Positions 1 to 5,506 are shown, counted from the stretch's first letter. The stretch is 6,404 nucleotides of DNA from Desulfobacteraceae bacterium (GCA_030632525.1 DAOVUP010000102.1:1-6404); one strand, 5' to 3'. Translations and numbers: made by a program. The notes: generated by a model not told the origin, from the sequence alone.

Positions 1-45
1 GATCCCTTGAAATGCTTGAGCGGACATGCTAAAGTATCAGTATAA
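1..45 (+). other. possible 3' end of an upstream gene (undecided frame)
   Basis: Two plus-strand frames are open from the window edge and stop early. One reads DPLKCLSGHAKVSV and stops with TAA at 43-45. The other reads SLEMLERTC and stops with TAA at 30-32. Either could be the C-terminus of a gene that lies outside the window, but neither fragment is long enough to recognise, and both could be chance. No product is proposed. Confidence 0.2.
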
Positions 46-92
46 AAAACAAGAAAGAAAATAACAAGAAGAAGAAAAAGAAAAAGACAGAC
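45..92 (+). repeat. A/G-rich low-complexity tract
   Basis: A stretch of about 48 bases is almost entirely A and G on the plus strand, built from irregular AAG, GAA and AAAAG units with only a few interruptions. It follows the possible stop codons of the partial upstream frames and precedes a mini-ORF. Such a tract could be a degenerate simple repeat or untranslated spacer. Its position right after a possible gene end parallels the repeat arrays at 1278-1328 and 5401-5506. Confidence 0.5.
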
Positions 93-176
93 ATGAATGA
101 GCTGGCTTTGAATGTTGTTCAAGAGGCAACAAAGGAACATTCTAAATCCCAAAAAGAGAAGCGGGAAGATGATTAA
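93..176 (+). CDS. doubtful 27-residue charged mini-ORF
   Basis: An ATG at 93 opens a 27-codon frame ending with TAA at 174-176. It begins MNELALNVVQEATKEH and ends SKSQKEKREDD. It is rich in Lys and Glu with a short hydrophobic start and no transmembrane segment. There is no clear Shine-Dalgarno site, only the A/G-rich tract upstream. The frame is also open back to position 33 without a better start. Its stop overlaps that of a minus-strand mini-ORF through the shared TTAA at 173-176. I do not recognise it. Its composition follows from the purine-rich DNA, so it may well be non-coding. Confidence 0.15.
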   Translation: MNELALNVVQEATKEHSKSQKEKREDD

Positions 177-277
177 CCGGGATGTTCCTCATCAATCTCA
201 TTTTCTTCTGTTAAAGTATCCTCAAATAAATCAATCCATCCTTTCAATTTATTAGATATGTGAAGTTTCCGTATCAT
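173..277 (-). CDS. doubtful 34-residue acidic mini-ORF
   Basis: On the minus strand, an ATG at 277-275 opens 34 codons ending at 173. The product starts MIRKLHISNKLKGWIDLFED and its tail is strongly acidic (TLTEENEIDEEHPG). The split into a basic amphipathic start and acidic end is more protein-like than most random frames. A weak GGGGA precedes the ATG by several bases, inside the CCCGC/GCGGG hairpin region. It has no recognisable family and is divergent from the dehydrogenase gene at 396. It could be a small regulatory protein, or chance. Confidence 0.22.
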   Translation of the reverse strand: MIRKLHISNKLKGWIDLFEDTLTEENEIDEEHPG

Positions 278-285
278 TTTTCATC

Positions 286-300
286 CCCGCATCAGGCGGG
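286..300. repeat. CCCGC-ATCAG-GCGGG palindrome
   Basis: A perfect 5-bp inverted repeat, CCCGC (286-290) and GCGGG (296-300), encloses the loop ATCAG. It is GC-rich within AT-rich surroundings. It could be a copy of a dispersed palindrome or half of a leader structure. It shares bases 299-300 with the next hairpin. Confidence 0.5.
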
Positions 301-320
301 ACTGAACCAGGCTTCGGTCC
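299..320. repeat. hairpin GGACTGAA / TTCGGTCC in front of the first gene
   Basis: Arms 299-306 and 313-320 form an 8-bp stem with one T-G wobble and a 6-base loop. It overlaps the preceding palindrome by two bases, so the two full stems compete. Its right arm can instead pair TTCGG (313-317) with CCGAA (335-339), and GGAC (324-327) can pair with GTCC (333-336). The arms match those of the hairpin at 3431-3453. No T-run follows directly. It could be a terminator for upstream transcription, an operator, or part of an untranslated leader. Confidence 0.45.
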
Positions 321-361
321 AAGGGACTCACTGTCCGAAAGAAAGGGCAAATTTTTAATAT

Positions 362-371
362 TGGTATAAAA
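362..371 (+). promoter_or_regulatory. extended -10 promoter candidate
   Basis: TGGTATAAA at 362-370 fits an extended -10 element (TGn followed by TATAAA) in an AT-rich stretch, 25 bases before the first gene. No good -35 hexamer lies 16-18 bases upstream, which is tolerated by extended -10 promoters. Initiation would fall near 376-378, giving a very short leader that contains the ribosome binding site at 384. The hairpins at 286-339 would then lie upstream of the transcript. Confidence 0.4.
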
Positions 372-383
372 TACATAAAAGAA

Positions 384-389
384 AAGGAG
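384..389 (+). promoter_or_regulatory. ribosome binding site of the dehydrogenase gene
   Basis: AAGGAG lies 6 bases before the ATG at 396 and 9 bases before the adjacent ATG at 399. Both spacings are workable, so translation may start at either Met codon. The products differ by one residue. Confidence 0.75.
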
Positions 390-395
390 TTTAAG

Positions 396-1274
396 ATGAT
401 GAATATCGGATGGATAGGCACTGGTGTAATGGGTACTTCCATGGCCGGCCACTTACAGACGGCCGGTCATAATCTCTCGGTTTTTAACCGCTCCAGAGGG
501 AAAGCAGAGAACCTGCTGAGTAATGGGGCTAAATGGTGCAGTTCGCCGGCGGAGGTGGCGTCAAACTCCGAAATAGTCTTCACGATTGTAGGACATCCTG
601 CTGATGTCCGGGAAGTCTATTTGGGAGAGAATGGTGTCCTTAAGGCAGAAAGCCCCTGCAGCATTGTGGTTGATATGACAACGAGCCAACCGAGTCTGGC
701 CAAAATGCTCTATGAGGAATCGGCAAAAAGAGGTATCGAATCCCTTGACGCCCCTGTTTCAGGCGGCGATGTGGGGGCAAGGGATGCTAAACTTGCCATT
801 ATGGTCGGCGGGAAAAAAGAGATTTTCGATAAGGTGTTTCCCCTTTTTCAACTCATGGGACCCACCATCTCTTATATGGGCGGCCCGGGAAGCGGACAGC
901 ACACCAAGGTGTGTAATCAGATCGTTGTGGCCGGAAATATGATAGGGACATGTGAAGCGCTTCTCTATGCGGCAAAACAAGGTCTTGAGAAACAACAGGT
1001 AATAGATATCGTCGGAAAAGGGGCGGCCAGTTCATGGGTGATCAATAACCTGGGACCGCGAATCGTTCAAGGAAACTACGATCCAGGTTTTTTTGTGGAG
1101 CATTTTATCAAGGATATGGGAATTGCTCTGGATGAGGCCGCTGCCATCGGCCTTTCTCTTCCCGGACTCGCCCTGGTCAACCAACTGTACATAGCGGTCA
1201 AGGCCCAGGGGCATGGCCGGTCAGGGACCCAGGCGCTGTTTCTTGCCCTTCAGGCATTAAACGGCGAGGCATAG
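396..1274 (+). CDS. NAD(P)-dependent beta-hydroxyacid dehydrogenase (3-hydroxyisobutyrate dehydrogenase / tartronate semialdehyde reductase family)
   Basis: This is a soluble oxidoreductase of 292 residues, full length for the family, that should interconvert a short beta-hydroxyacid and its semialdehyde. The Rossmann glycine motif GWIGTGVMG is at residues 5-13. The substrate-binding signature DAPVSGGDVGA is at 118-128. GSGQHTKVCNQ at 165-175 carries the presumed catalytic Lys171 and Asn174. The C-terminal all-helical domain includes FIKDMGIALDEA (237-248), with Lys239 and Asp240 in the usual places. After the second strand the residues are Asn31-Arg32 rather than an acidic residue, which suggests NADP(H); this is an inference. 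Family members act on 3-hydroxyisobutyrate, tartronate semialdehyde, succinic semialdehyde and others, so the substrate is open. The gene lies 156 bases before acetoacetate-CoA ligase on the same strand and may be co-transcribed with it. Confidence 0.9.
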   Translation: MMNIGWIGTGVMGTSMAGHLQTAGHNLSVFNRSRGKAENLLSNGAKWCSSPAEVASNSEIVFTIVGHPADVREVYLGENGVLKAESPCSIVVDMTTSQPSLAKMLYEESAKRGIESLDAPVSGGDVGARDAKLAIMVGGKKEIFDKVFPLFQLMGPTISYMGGPGSGQHTKVCNQIVVAGNMIGTCEALLYAAKQGLEKQQVIDIVGKGAASSWVINNLGPRIVQGNYDPGFFVEHFIKDMGIALDEAAAIGLSLPGLALVNQLYIAVKAQGHGRSGTQALFLALQALNGEA

Positions 1275-1277
1275 AAA

Positions 1278-1328
1278 TTAAAGCTAAGTGAACTAAAGTG
1301 ACTAAAGTGAACTAAAATGCCTAAAGTT
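1278..1328 (+). repeat. degenerate CTAAAGTGA tandem array
   Basis: CTAA-starting units occur at 1284, 1293, 1302, 1312 and 1321, spaced 9, 9, 10 and 9 bases. The consensus is CTAAAGTGA(A), and a partial TTAAAG copy precedes them. The array begins four bases after the dehydrogenase stop codon and ends just before a strong Shine-Dalgarno sequence. It has no stem-forming ability that I can see. It could be spacer in the transcript or an iterated protein-binding site. Confidence 0.75.
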
Positions 1329-1346
1329 AAAAAAGGAGAAGCGGGA

Positions 1347-1391
1347 ATGAAGATGATGTCCGACATGATCAAGAAGTATACCGTTTGTTAA
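1347..1391 (+). CDS. 14-codon ORF with a strong ribosome binding site (leader peptide or relic)
   Basis: AAGGAG at 1333-1338 sits 8 bases before an ATG at 1347 that opens the frame MKMMSDMIKKYTVC, ending with TAA at 1389-1391. The initiation signals are as good as those of the real genes here. The product is tiny and contains four methionines, two lysines and a terminal cysteine. It shows no run of one amino acid as in classical attenuation peptides. It lies 39 bases before the acetoacetate-CoA ligase start. It might be a translated leader that affects the ligase, the remnant start of a deleted gene, or chance. Confidence 0.28.
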   Translation: MKMMSDMIKKYTVC

Positions 1392-1417
1392 CCCATGTAC
1401 TGAAACCCCACTTCACT

Positions 1418-1426
1418 GGAGGAGGT
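1418..1426 (+). promoter_or_regulatory. ribosome binding site of the acetoacetate-CoA ligase gene
   Basis: GGAGGAGGT ends 4 bases before the ATG at 1431. The sequence is near-consensus and the spacing is good, which supports this start and predicts efficient translation. Confidence 0.85.
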
Positions 1427-1430
1427 AAAA

Positions 1431-3386
1431 ATGGCTAAACTGTTATGGCAGCCTTCGGAAGATAGAATCAAGAAGACCAATATTTATCGATTCATGGGTC
1501 TTATTAACGAAAAATACAACAAGGACTTCACAGAATATGGTCTGCTATACCAGTGGTCCATTGAAAATATTCCTGATTTCTGGGCATCCATGTGGGAATT
1601 TGCCGAAATAAAGACCTCGAAACCCTATACGCAGGTAGTAGATGACGTAACAAGAATGCCTGGGGCCAAATGGTTTGAAGGGGCGTATCTCAATTTCGCA
1701 GAAAACCTTCTTCGTTACCGGGATGACCAGATAGCCCTTATCTTTAAAGGGGAGTTTCAGGATTCTATCAAGATAACATATTCGGAGCTGTATGATGAGG
1801 TAGCACGTGTTGCCAAATCCCTGAAAGAGGCCGGGGTTCAGGTGGGAGACAGGGTTGCGGGTTTTATGCCCAACATGCCGGAAACTATTATAGCCATGTT
1901 GGCTGCCACGAGTCTCGGGGCTGCCTGGTCTTCCTGCTCTCCTGATTTTGGAATAAAGGGTGTGCTGGATCGTTTCGGTCAGATCAAACCTAAGGTACTG
2001 TTTACGGCCAACGGCTATTTTTTCAAAGGGAAGAGCTTCGCTTCCCCCGCGAGGGTTTCCGATATTTTAAGGGAGATCCCGTCCATTGAGCATGTTGTCG
2101 TAGTCCCTTATACAGAACAAAACCCCGACATCACCCAGTTGCCTAAGGCAGTGGACTACAGTCAATTCAAATCGACAGATAAATCTTTGGAAATTGAATT
2201 TGAGCAGCTCCCTGCTGATCATCCCCTATATATCATGTTCACCTCCGGCACAACAGGCCTTCCCAAGTGTATGGTGCAGAGCGCTGGCGGTATTTTAGTG
2301 CACCACATGAAAGAGCTTATGCTGCATGCCGATCTGAAGCGGGAAGACACCATCTTTTACTTTACCACATGCGGGTGGATGATGTGGAACTGGCTGACCA
2401 GTTCATTGAGTGTAGGTGCAACACTGGTTCTCTTTGACGGCAACCCCTTTCACCCGAACCCGGGGGCCCTCTGGAAAATGGCTCAGGACGAAAAGATAAC
2501 TATCTTTGGGACCAGTGCGGGGTATATTGCGGCACTCCAGAACGCAGCTGTAAAACCCGGCAAGGAGTACGATCTCACACCCTTGAAGGCTGTTTTGTCA
2601 ACGGGATCCCCCCTTTCTGTTGAAGGATTTGAATATATTTATAATGAGGTTAAGGAGGATCTCCAGTTAGCATCCATCTCCGGCGGATCAGATATCAACG
2701 GATGTTTTGCCGGGGGCAATCCCATGGGTCCGGTCTATGCCGGTGAACTTCAGTGCAGACAGCTGGCCATGAAGGTGGAAGCCTTTGACGAAAACGGGAA
2801 ACCGGTCATCAATAAACAGGGGGAACTGGTCTGTACGGCGCCTGCGCCCTGCATGCCCATTTATTTCTGGGATGACCCCAAAGGGGAGAAATATCATGCC
2901 GCCTATTTTGATGTGTATCCCAATATATGGCGACACGGGGACTTTATAGAGATCAACGACCGGGGAGGTGTTGTGATCTATGGCCGGTCCGATGCCACAC
3001 TCAATCCCGGCGGTGTAAGGATCGGAACTGCCGAAATCTACAGGCTGGTGGAAGGTATGGACGAGATTGAGGACAGTCTGGTTGTCGGTCAGAGCTGGAA
3101 AGGCGACGTCCGCGTCATTCTCTTTGTCAAGATGGCTGAAGGATACGATTTGACTGATGACCTGAAAAACAGGATCAAGGGGGTTTTGAGAAAGAACGCA
3201 TCCCCCAGGCATGTACCGGCCAAGATCATCGAAACCCCCGCTGTACCCTATACCCTGAATATGAAGAAGGTTGAGTTGGCCGTCAAGAAGGTCATCGAGG
3301 GTCAGGCCGTCCTCAATAAAGATGCCTTAGGCAATCCGGAATCCCTCGATTTCTATGGGAATTTGAAAGAACTTCAGGAAGATTAA
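1431..3386 (+). CDS. aacS: acetoacetate-CoA ligase (acetoacetyl-CoA synthetase)
   Basis: This cytoplasmic adenylate-forming enzyme converts acetoacetate, ATP and CoA to acetoacetyl-CoA, AMP and pyrophosphate, feeding thiolase. At 651 residues it is full length for the family. The N-terminal ACS-type cap covers about residues 30-95. The P-loop TSGTTGLPKCM is at 271-281 and CGWMMWNW at 314-321. GGSDINGCF (418-426) replaces the YGxTE motif of acetyl-CoA synthetases, as is typical of acetoacetyl-CoA synthetases. WRHGDF (500-505) and YGRSDATLNPGGVRIG (517-532) hold the ribose-binding Asp and hinge. The C-terminal PYTLNMKKVE (606-615) should carry the adenylation lysine, Lys612, but has Asn-Met where many family members have Ser-Gly or Asn-Gly. 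The C-terminal GNPESLDFY is also family-typical. The upstream dehydrogenase suggests a short-chain acid or ketone-body catabolic unit. Other 3-oxoacids are possible substrates. Confidence 0.95.
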   Translation: MAKLLWQPSEDRIKKTNIYRFMGLINEKYNKDFTEYGLLYQWSIENIPDFWASMWEFAEIKTSKPYTQVVDDVTRMPGAKWFEGAYLNFAENLLRYRDDQIALIFKGEFQDSIKITYSELYDEVARVAKSLKEAGVQVGDRVAGFMPNMPETIIAMLAATSLGAAWSSCSPDFGIKGVLDRFGQIKPKVLFTANGYFFKGKSFASPARVSDILREIPSIEHVVVVPYTEQNPDITQLPKAVDYSQFKSTDKSLEIEFEQLPADHPLYIMFTSGTTGLPKCMVQSAGGILVHHMKELMLHADLKREDTIFYFTTCGWMMWNWLTSSLSVGATLVLFDGNPFHPNPGALWKMAQDEKITIFGTSAGYIAALQNAAVKPGKEYDLTPLKAVLSTGSPLSVEGFEYIYNEVKEDLQLASISGGSDINGCFAGGNPMGPVYAGELQCRQLAMKVEAFDENGKPVINKQGELVCTAPAPCMPIYFWDDPKGEKYHAAYFDVYPNIWRHGDFIEINDRGGVVIYGRSDATLNPGGVRIGTAEIYRLVEGMDEIEDSLVVGQSWKGDVRVILFVKMAEGYDLTDDLKNRIKGVLRKNASPRHVPAKIIETPAVPYTLNMKKVELAVKKVIEGQAVLNKDALGNPESLDFYGNLKELQED

Positions 3387-3430
3387 TCTGCTGAAAGTCA
3401 CAGATATTGCTTTGGTGCGGAAAGGTGTGC

Positions 3431-3453
3431 GACTGAAAAAAAGGTTTTCGGTC
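3431..3453. terminator. hairpin between convergent genes, possible bidirectional terminator
   Basis: GACTGAAAA (3431-3439) and TTTTCGGTC (3445-3453) form a 9-bp stem with one T-G wobble and a 5-base loop, AAAGG. It lies in the 72-base gap between the ligase stop and the DUF2059 stop, where a shared terminator is expected. The A-run in the left arm and T-run in the right arm give U-rich RNA in the stem on both strands, but there is no U-tract immediately after the stem. Efficiency is therefore uncertain. The arms match those at 300-306 and 313-319. Confidence 0.45.
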
Positions 3454-3458
3454 AAGCA

Positions 3459-4013
3459 TTATTTGGGTTTCTTTTTGATAACGACATATCCCTCTTTTTC
3501 AAGGCTCTTTTCTATTGCCTGAATCAACAAGGGCTCGAGGTATCTAACCCACTGTTCGGCGACAACTATCCCTTCTTTTGTTATCTCAGGTCTGACTGAG
3601 GCCATTTTCTTCCCTAAGGGGCTTTCGTAGAATTTGATAAGCGCCCGTATTTCGTTATGTGTATAATGCCTGTCGTATATGGGAACCACCCGGTCCACCA
3701 GTCCTCCCTGGGATGAGATTTGTCTTTTCACTAATGATATGGTCGTGCTTTTCATGATCGCAAGAACAGCCTCAATAACTACCGGGTTGTCTTTTGCAAT
3801 CGCCTTCTTCAGGATAGGAAAGATCTTGTCAACTACGCTGTCAGCGGAGAGAATAACAACCTCTTCCAACCCGGTTAGTTCAATTAATTTCTTGATATCC
3901 AATCTTTTTTCAGGGTTTATGGTCTTTACACCGGCGTCTGCCAAATTGATTATAAGCAGAGCAAAGACCAGCGAACAGAGAATTATTTTGAAACCAGCAG
4001 TACAGATCTTCAT
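3459..4013 (-). CDS. exported DUF2059-domain protein
   Basis: This is a 184-residue protein with a clear Sec signal peptide: a basic start, a hydrophobic core at about residues 10-24 (IILCSLVFALLIINL), and a likely cleavage after Ala-Asp-Ala at 27. The mature part is helical. It contains the DUF2059 signature in the second half, around YDRHYTHNEIRALIKFYESP (113-132), followed by LGKKMASVRPEI. It ends in a lysine-rich tail. The location should be periplasmic; Cys13 lies in the hydrophobic core without a lipobox, so it is not a lipoprotein. The molecular function of DUF2059 is not established. A GGAGGG on the minus strand lies about 10 bases before the ATG, which supports the start. It is convergent with aacS and divergent from the radical SAM gene, with 34 bases between the two start codons. 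Confidence 0.85.
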   Translation of the reverse strand: MKICTAGFKIILCSLVFALLIINLADAGVKTINPEKRLDIKKLIELTGLEEVVILSADSVVDKIFPILKKAIAKDNPVVIEAVLAIMKSTTISLVKRQISSQGGLVDRVVPIYDRHYTHNEIRALIKFYESPLGKKMASVRPEITKEGIVVAEQWVRYLEPLLIQAIEKSLEKEGYVVIKKKPK

Positions 4014-4047
4014 TGAAATACAGCCCTCCTATGGAAAATATTGAATC

Positions 4048-5400
4048 ATGAAGCCCACGCTCATTCTCATCAATCCCTGGATTTACGACTTTGCGGCCTA
4101 TGACCTCTGGTCCAAGCCGCTCGGTCTTCTGCATCTTGCAGGTTGGCTCAGGGGGCGTGGGTTTGATATACATCTTATAGATTGTTTGGACGTACACCAT
4201 CCCGGTATGCCAGGGAACAGTTCCTTGACACCTCCTAAGAGGCGTCTTTATGGAACCGGCAAATTCTGGAGGGAGGTAGTCCTAAAACCCTCACCCTTAC
4301 AGAATATTCCGAGGCCGTACAGCCGTTACGGCCTTTTACCAGAAGTATTTGAACAAGAGCTGAGAAAGATCAGAAACCCATCTGCCATTCTGATAACCTC
4401 CCTCATGACCTACTGGTACCCGGGTGTTAGAAAGGCCGTTAACTTAGCTAAAAGGGTCCATCCCGGGGTCCCCGTCATTCTCGGGGGGATATATGCAAGG
4501 CTTTGCCGTGACCATGCCCTCATGAGCTCGGGGGCAGACAGCGTGGTTTACGGTCATGGTGCTGCATCTCTTTTGGCGGCCTTGGATGAAAATGGTATCC
4601 ATATCCCGGCAACCCTCCCCGATGTCGGCCGGCTAACATATCCTGCATTTGATCTGCTGACACGGATTGACTATGTCTGCGTTATGACATCATTAGGGTG
4701 CCCGTACAGATGTCAGTACTGTGCCAGTCATTTCTTACAGCCAAATCTGATCAGGAGAGAACCGGATGAGGTCTTAGAAGAGATCGTTTTCTGGCACAAA
4801 GAGTTTGCAGTTCGGGACTTCGCCCTTTATGACGATGCGTTTTTAGTGGAATCCGGCAACCATGCAGGGTTGCTCCTCGAAAGTCTTGCACGTCTCGACC
4901 TGGATCTCAGATTTCACACACCCAACGCCCTCCATGTGAGGGAGATCACAGGAGAGATCGCGAGGCTCATGCATGGGACCGGTTTTCAAACGATTCGTCT
5001 CGGTCTGGAAACTTCTGATATCTCGCTTCATGGAGATCTGGATAACAAGCTCTCAAAGGGCGATTTCGAGCGTGCCATGCATAACCTGCTCAAGGCCGGT
5101 TTTGACACTAAAGAGATCGGGGCTTATATCCTGACCGGGTTACCGGGGCAAACGGTAGATTCGGTCGTAGAAACCATCAATTTTGTGGGAGCCAATGGGG
5201 CCATCCCCTATTTATCAGAATATTCCCCCATTCCCCACACCCCCATGTGGGAGAAGGCCCTGGCCAGTTCCAAATATGACCTCGCATCGGAGCCTCTGTT
5301 TCATAACAATACCCTCTTGCCCTGCTGGGATGAATCTAAGAAGAGGGATCTTCCTATGGTGAAGAGACTTGTATCTCAGATTCGGGAAAAATACAGGTAG
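4048..5400 (+). CDS. B12-binding-like radical SAM protein of unknown substrate
   Basis: The protein has 450 residues. The N-terminal 200 look like the Rossmann-type cobalamin-binding domain of class B radical SAM enzymes: ILINPWIYDFAAYDLWSKPL at 6-25 with GLLHLAGWLRGRGFDIHLID after it, then ILGGIYAR (144-151) and GADSVVYGHGA (162-172). The radical SAM core begins with C218-PYR-C222-QY-C225, the CxxxCxxC site for a 4Fe-4S cluster and S-adenosylmethionine. FALYDDAF (258-265), RLGLET (317-322) and GLPGQT (364-369) are usual later core motifs. The C-terminal tail is short. The start is well fixed: a stop codon lies two codons upstream in frame (4042-4044) and the next Met is residue 54. The gene has no good Shine-Dalgarno sequence. 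The reaction cannot be predicted; methyltransferase or ring-forming chemistry are examples in the class. No partner gene is adjacent on its strand. Confidence 0.88.
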   Translation: MKPTLILINPWIYDFAAYDLWSKPLGLLHLAGWLRGRGFDIHLIDCLDVHHPGMPGNSSLTPPKRRLYGTGKFWREVVLKPSPLQNIPRPYSRYGLLPEVFEQELRKIRNPSAILITSLMTYWYPGVRKAVNLAKRVHPGVPVILGGIYARLCRDHALMSSGADSVVYGHGAASLLAALDENGIHIPATLPDVGRLTYPAFDLLTRIDYVCVMTSLGCPYRCQYCASHFLQPNLIRREPDEVLEEIVFWHKEFAVRDFALYDDAFLVESGNHAGLLLESLARLDLDLRFHTPNALHVREITGEIARLMHGTGFQTIRLGLETSDISLHGDLDNKLSKGDFERAMHNLLKAGFDTKEIGAYILTGLPGQTVDSVVETINFVGANGAIPYLSEYSPIPHTPMWEKALASSKYDLASEPLFHNNTLLPCWDESKKRDLPMVKRLVSQIREKYR

Positions 5401-5506
5401 GGGTGATGCGGGTTGCGGGTACTGGGTATTAGGGACTGGGTACTGGTTAGAGGTTGCAGGTTGCGAGTTGCGGGTTTTCAATCATCAGTCAACAATCATC
5501 AATCCA
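5401..5506 (+). repeat. degenerate heptanucleotide tandem array filling a convergent intergenic gap
   Basis: Read in sevens from 5401, the sequence gives eleven related G-rich units (for example GCGGGTT, GCGGGTA, CTGGGTA twice, CAGGTTG, CGGGTTT) through 5477. Four units of a second type follow (TCAATCA, TCAGTCA, ACAATCA, TCAATCC) through 5505, in the same 7-base phase. The array starts directly after the radical SAM stop codon and runs up to the larB stop codon. It resembles in kind the short tandemly repeated sequences known from cyanobacteria. No strong hairpin terminator is visible within it. Confidence 0.85.

Noticed and set aside
1..4. GATC at the window edge as a cloning junction
   Set aside because: A four-base site at an arbitrary window boundary is not evidence of a junction.
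252..452. 66-codon minus-strand ORF
   Set aside because: It runs from the start of the dehydrogenase back through its promoter region and hairpins, with no recognisable domain.
712..1214. Several 60-78 codon ORFs on both strands
   Set aside because: All overlap the well-supported dehydrogenase gene in other frames and have no independent start signals or family features.
2688..3212. 174-codon minus-strand ORF
   Set aside because: It lies wholly inside aacS on the opposite strand. The plus-strand frame has all family motifs, and the antisense translation resembles no family.
3679..4044. 121-codon plus-strand ORF
   Set aside because: It is antisense to the DUF2059 gene, which has a signal peptide, a domain signature and a ribosome binding site.
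4031..4051. Six-codon frame MENIES overlapping the radical SAM start by ATGA
   Set aside because: It looks like translational coupling, but there is no Shine-Dalgarno sequence before its ATG, and such a short frame is expected by chance.
5401..5506. CRISPR array
   Set aside because: The units are 7 bases, degenerate and directly adjoining; there are no 25-40 base repeats or unique spacers.
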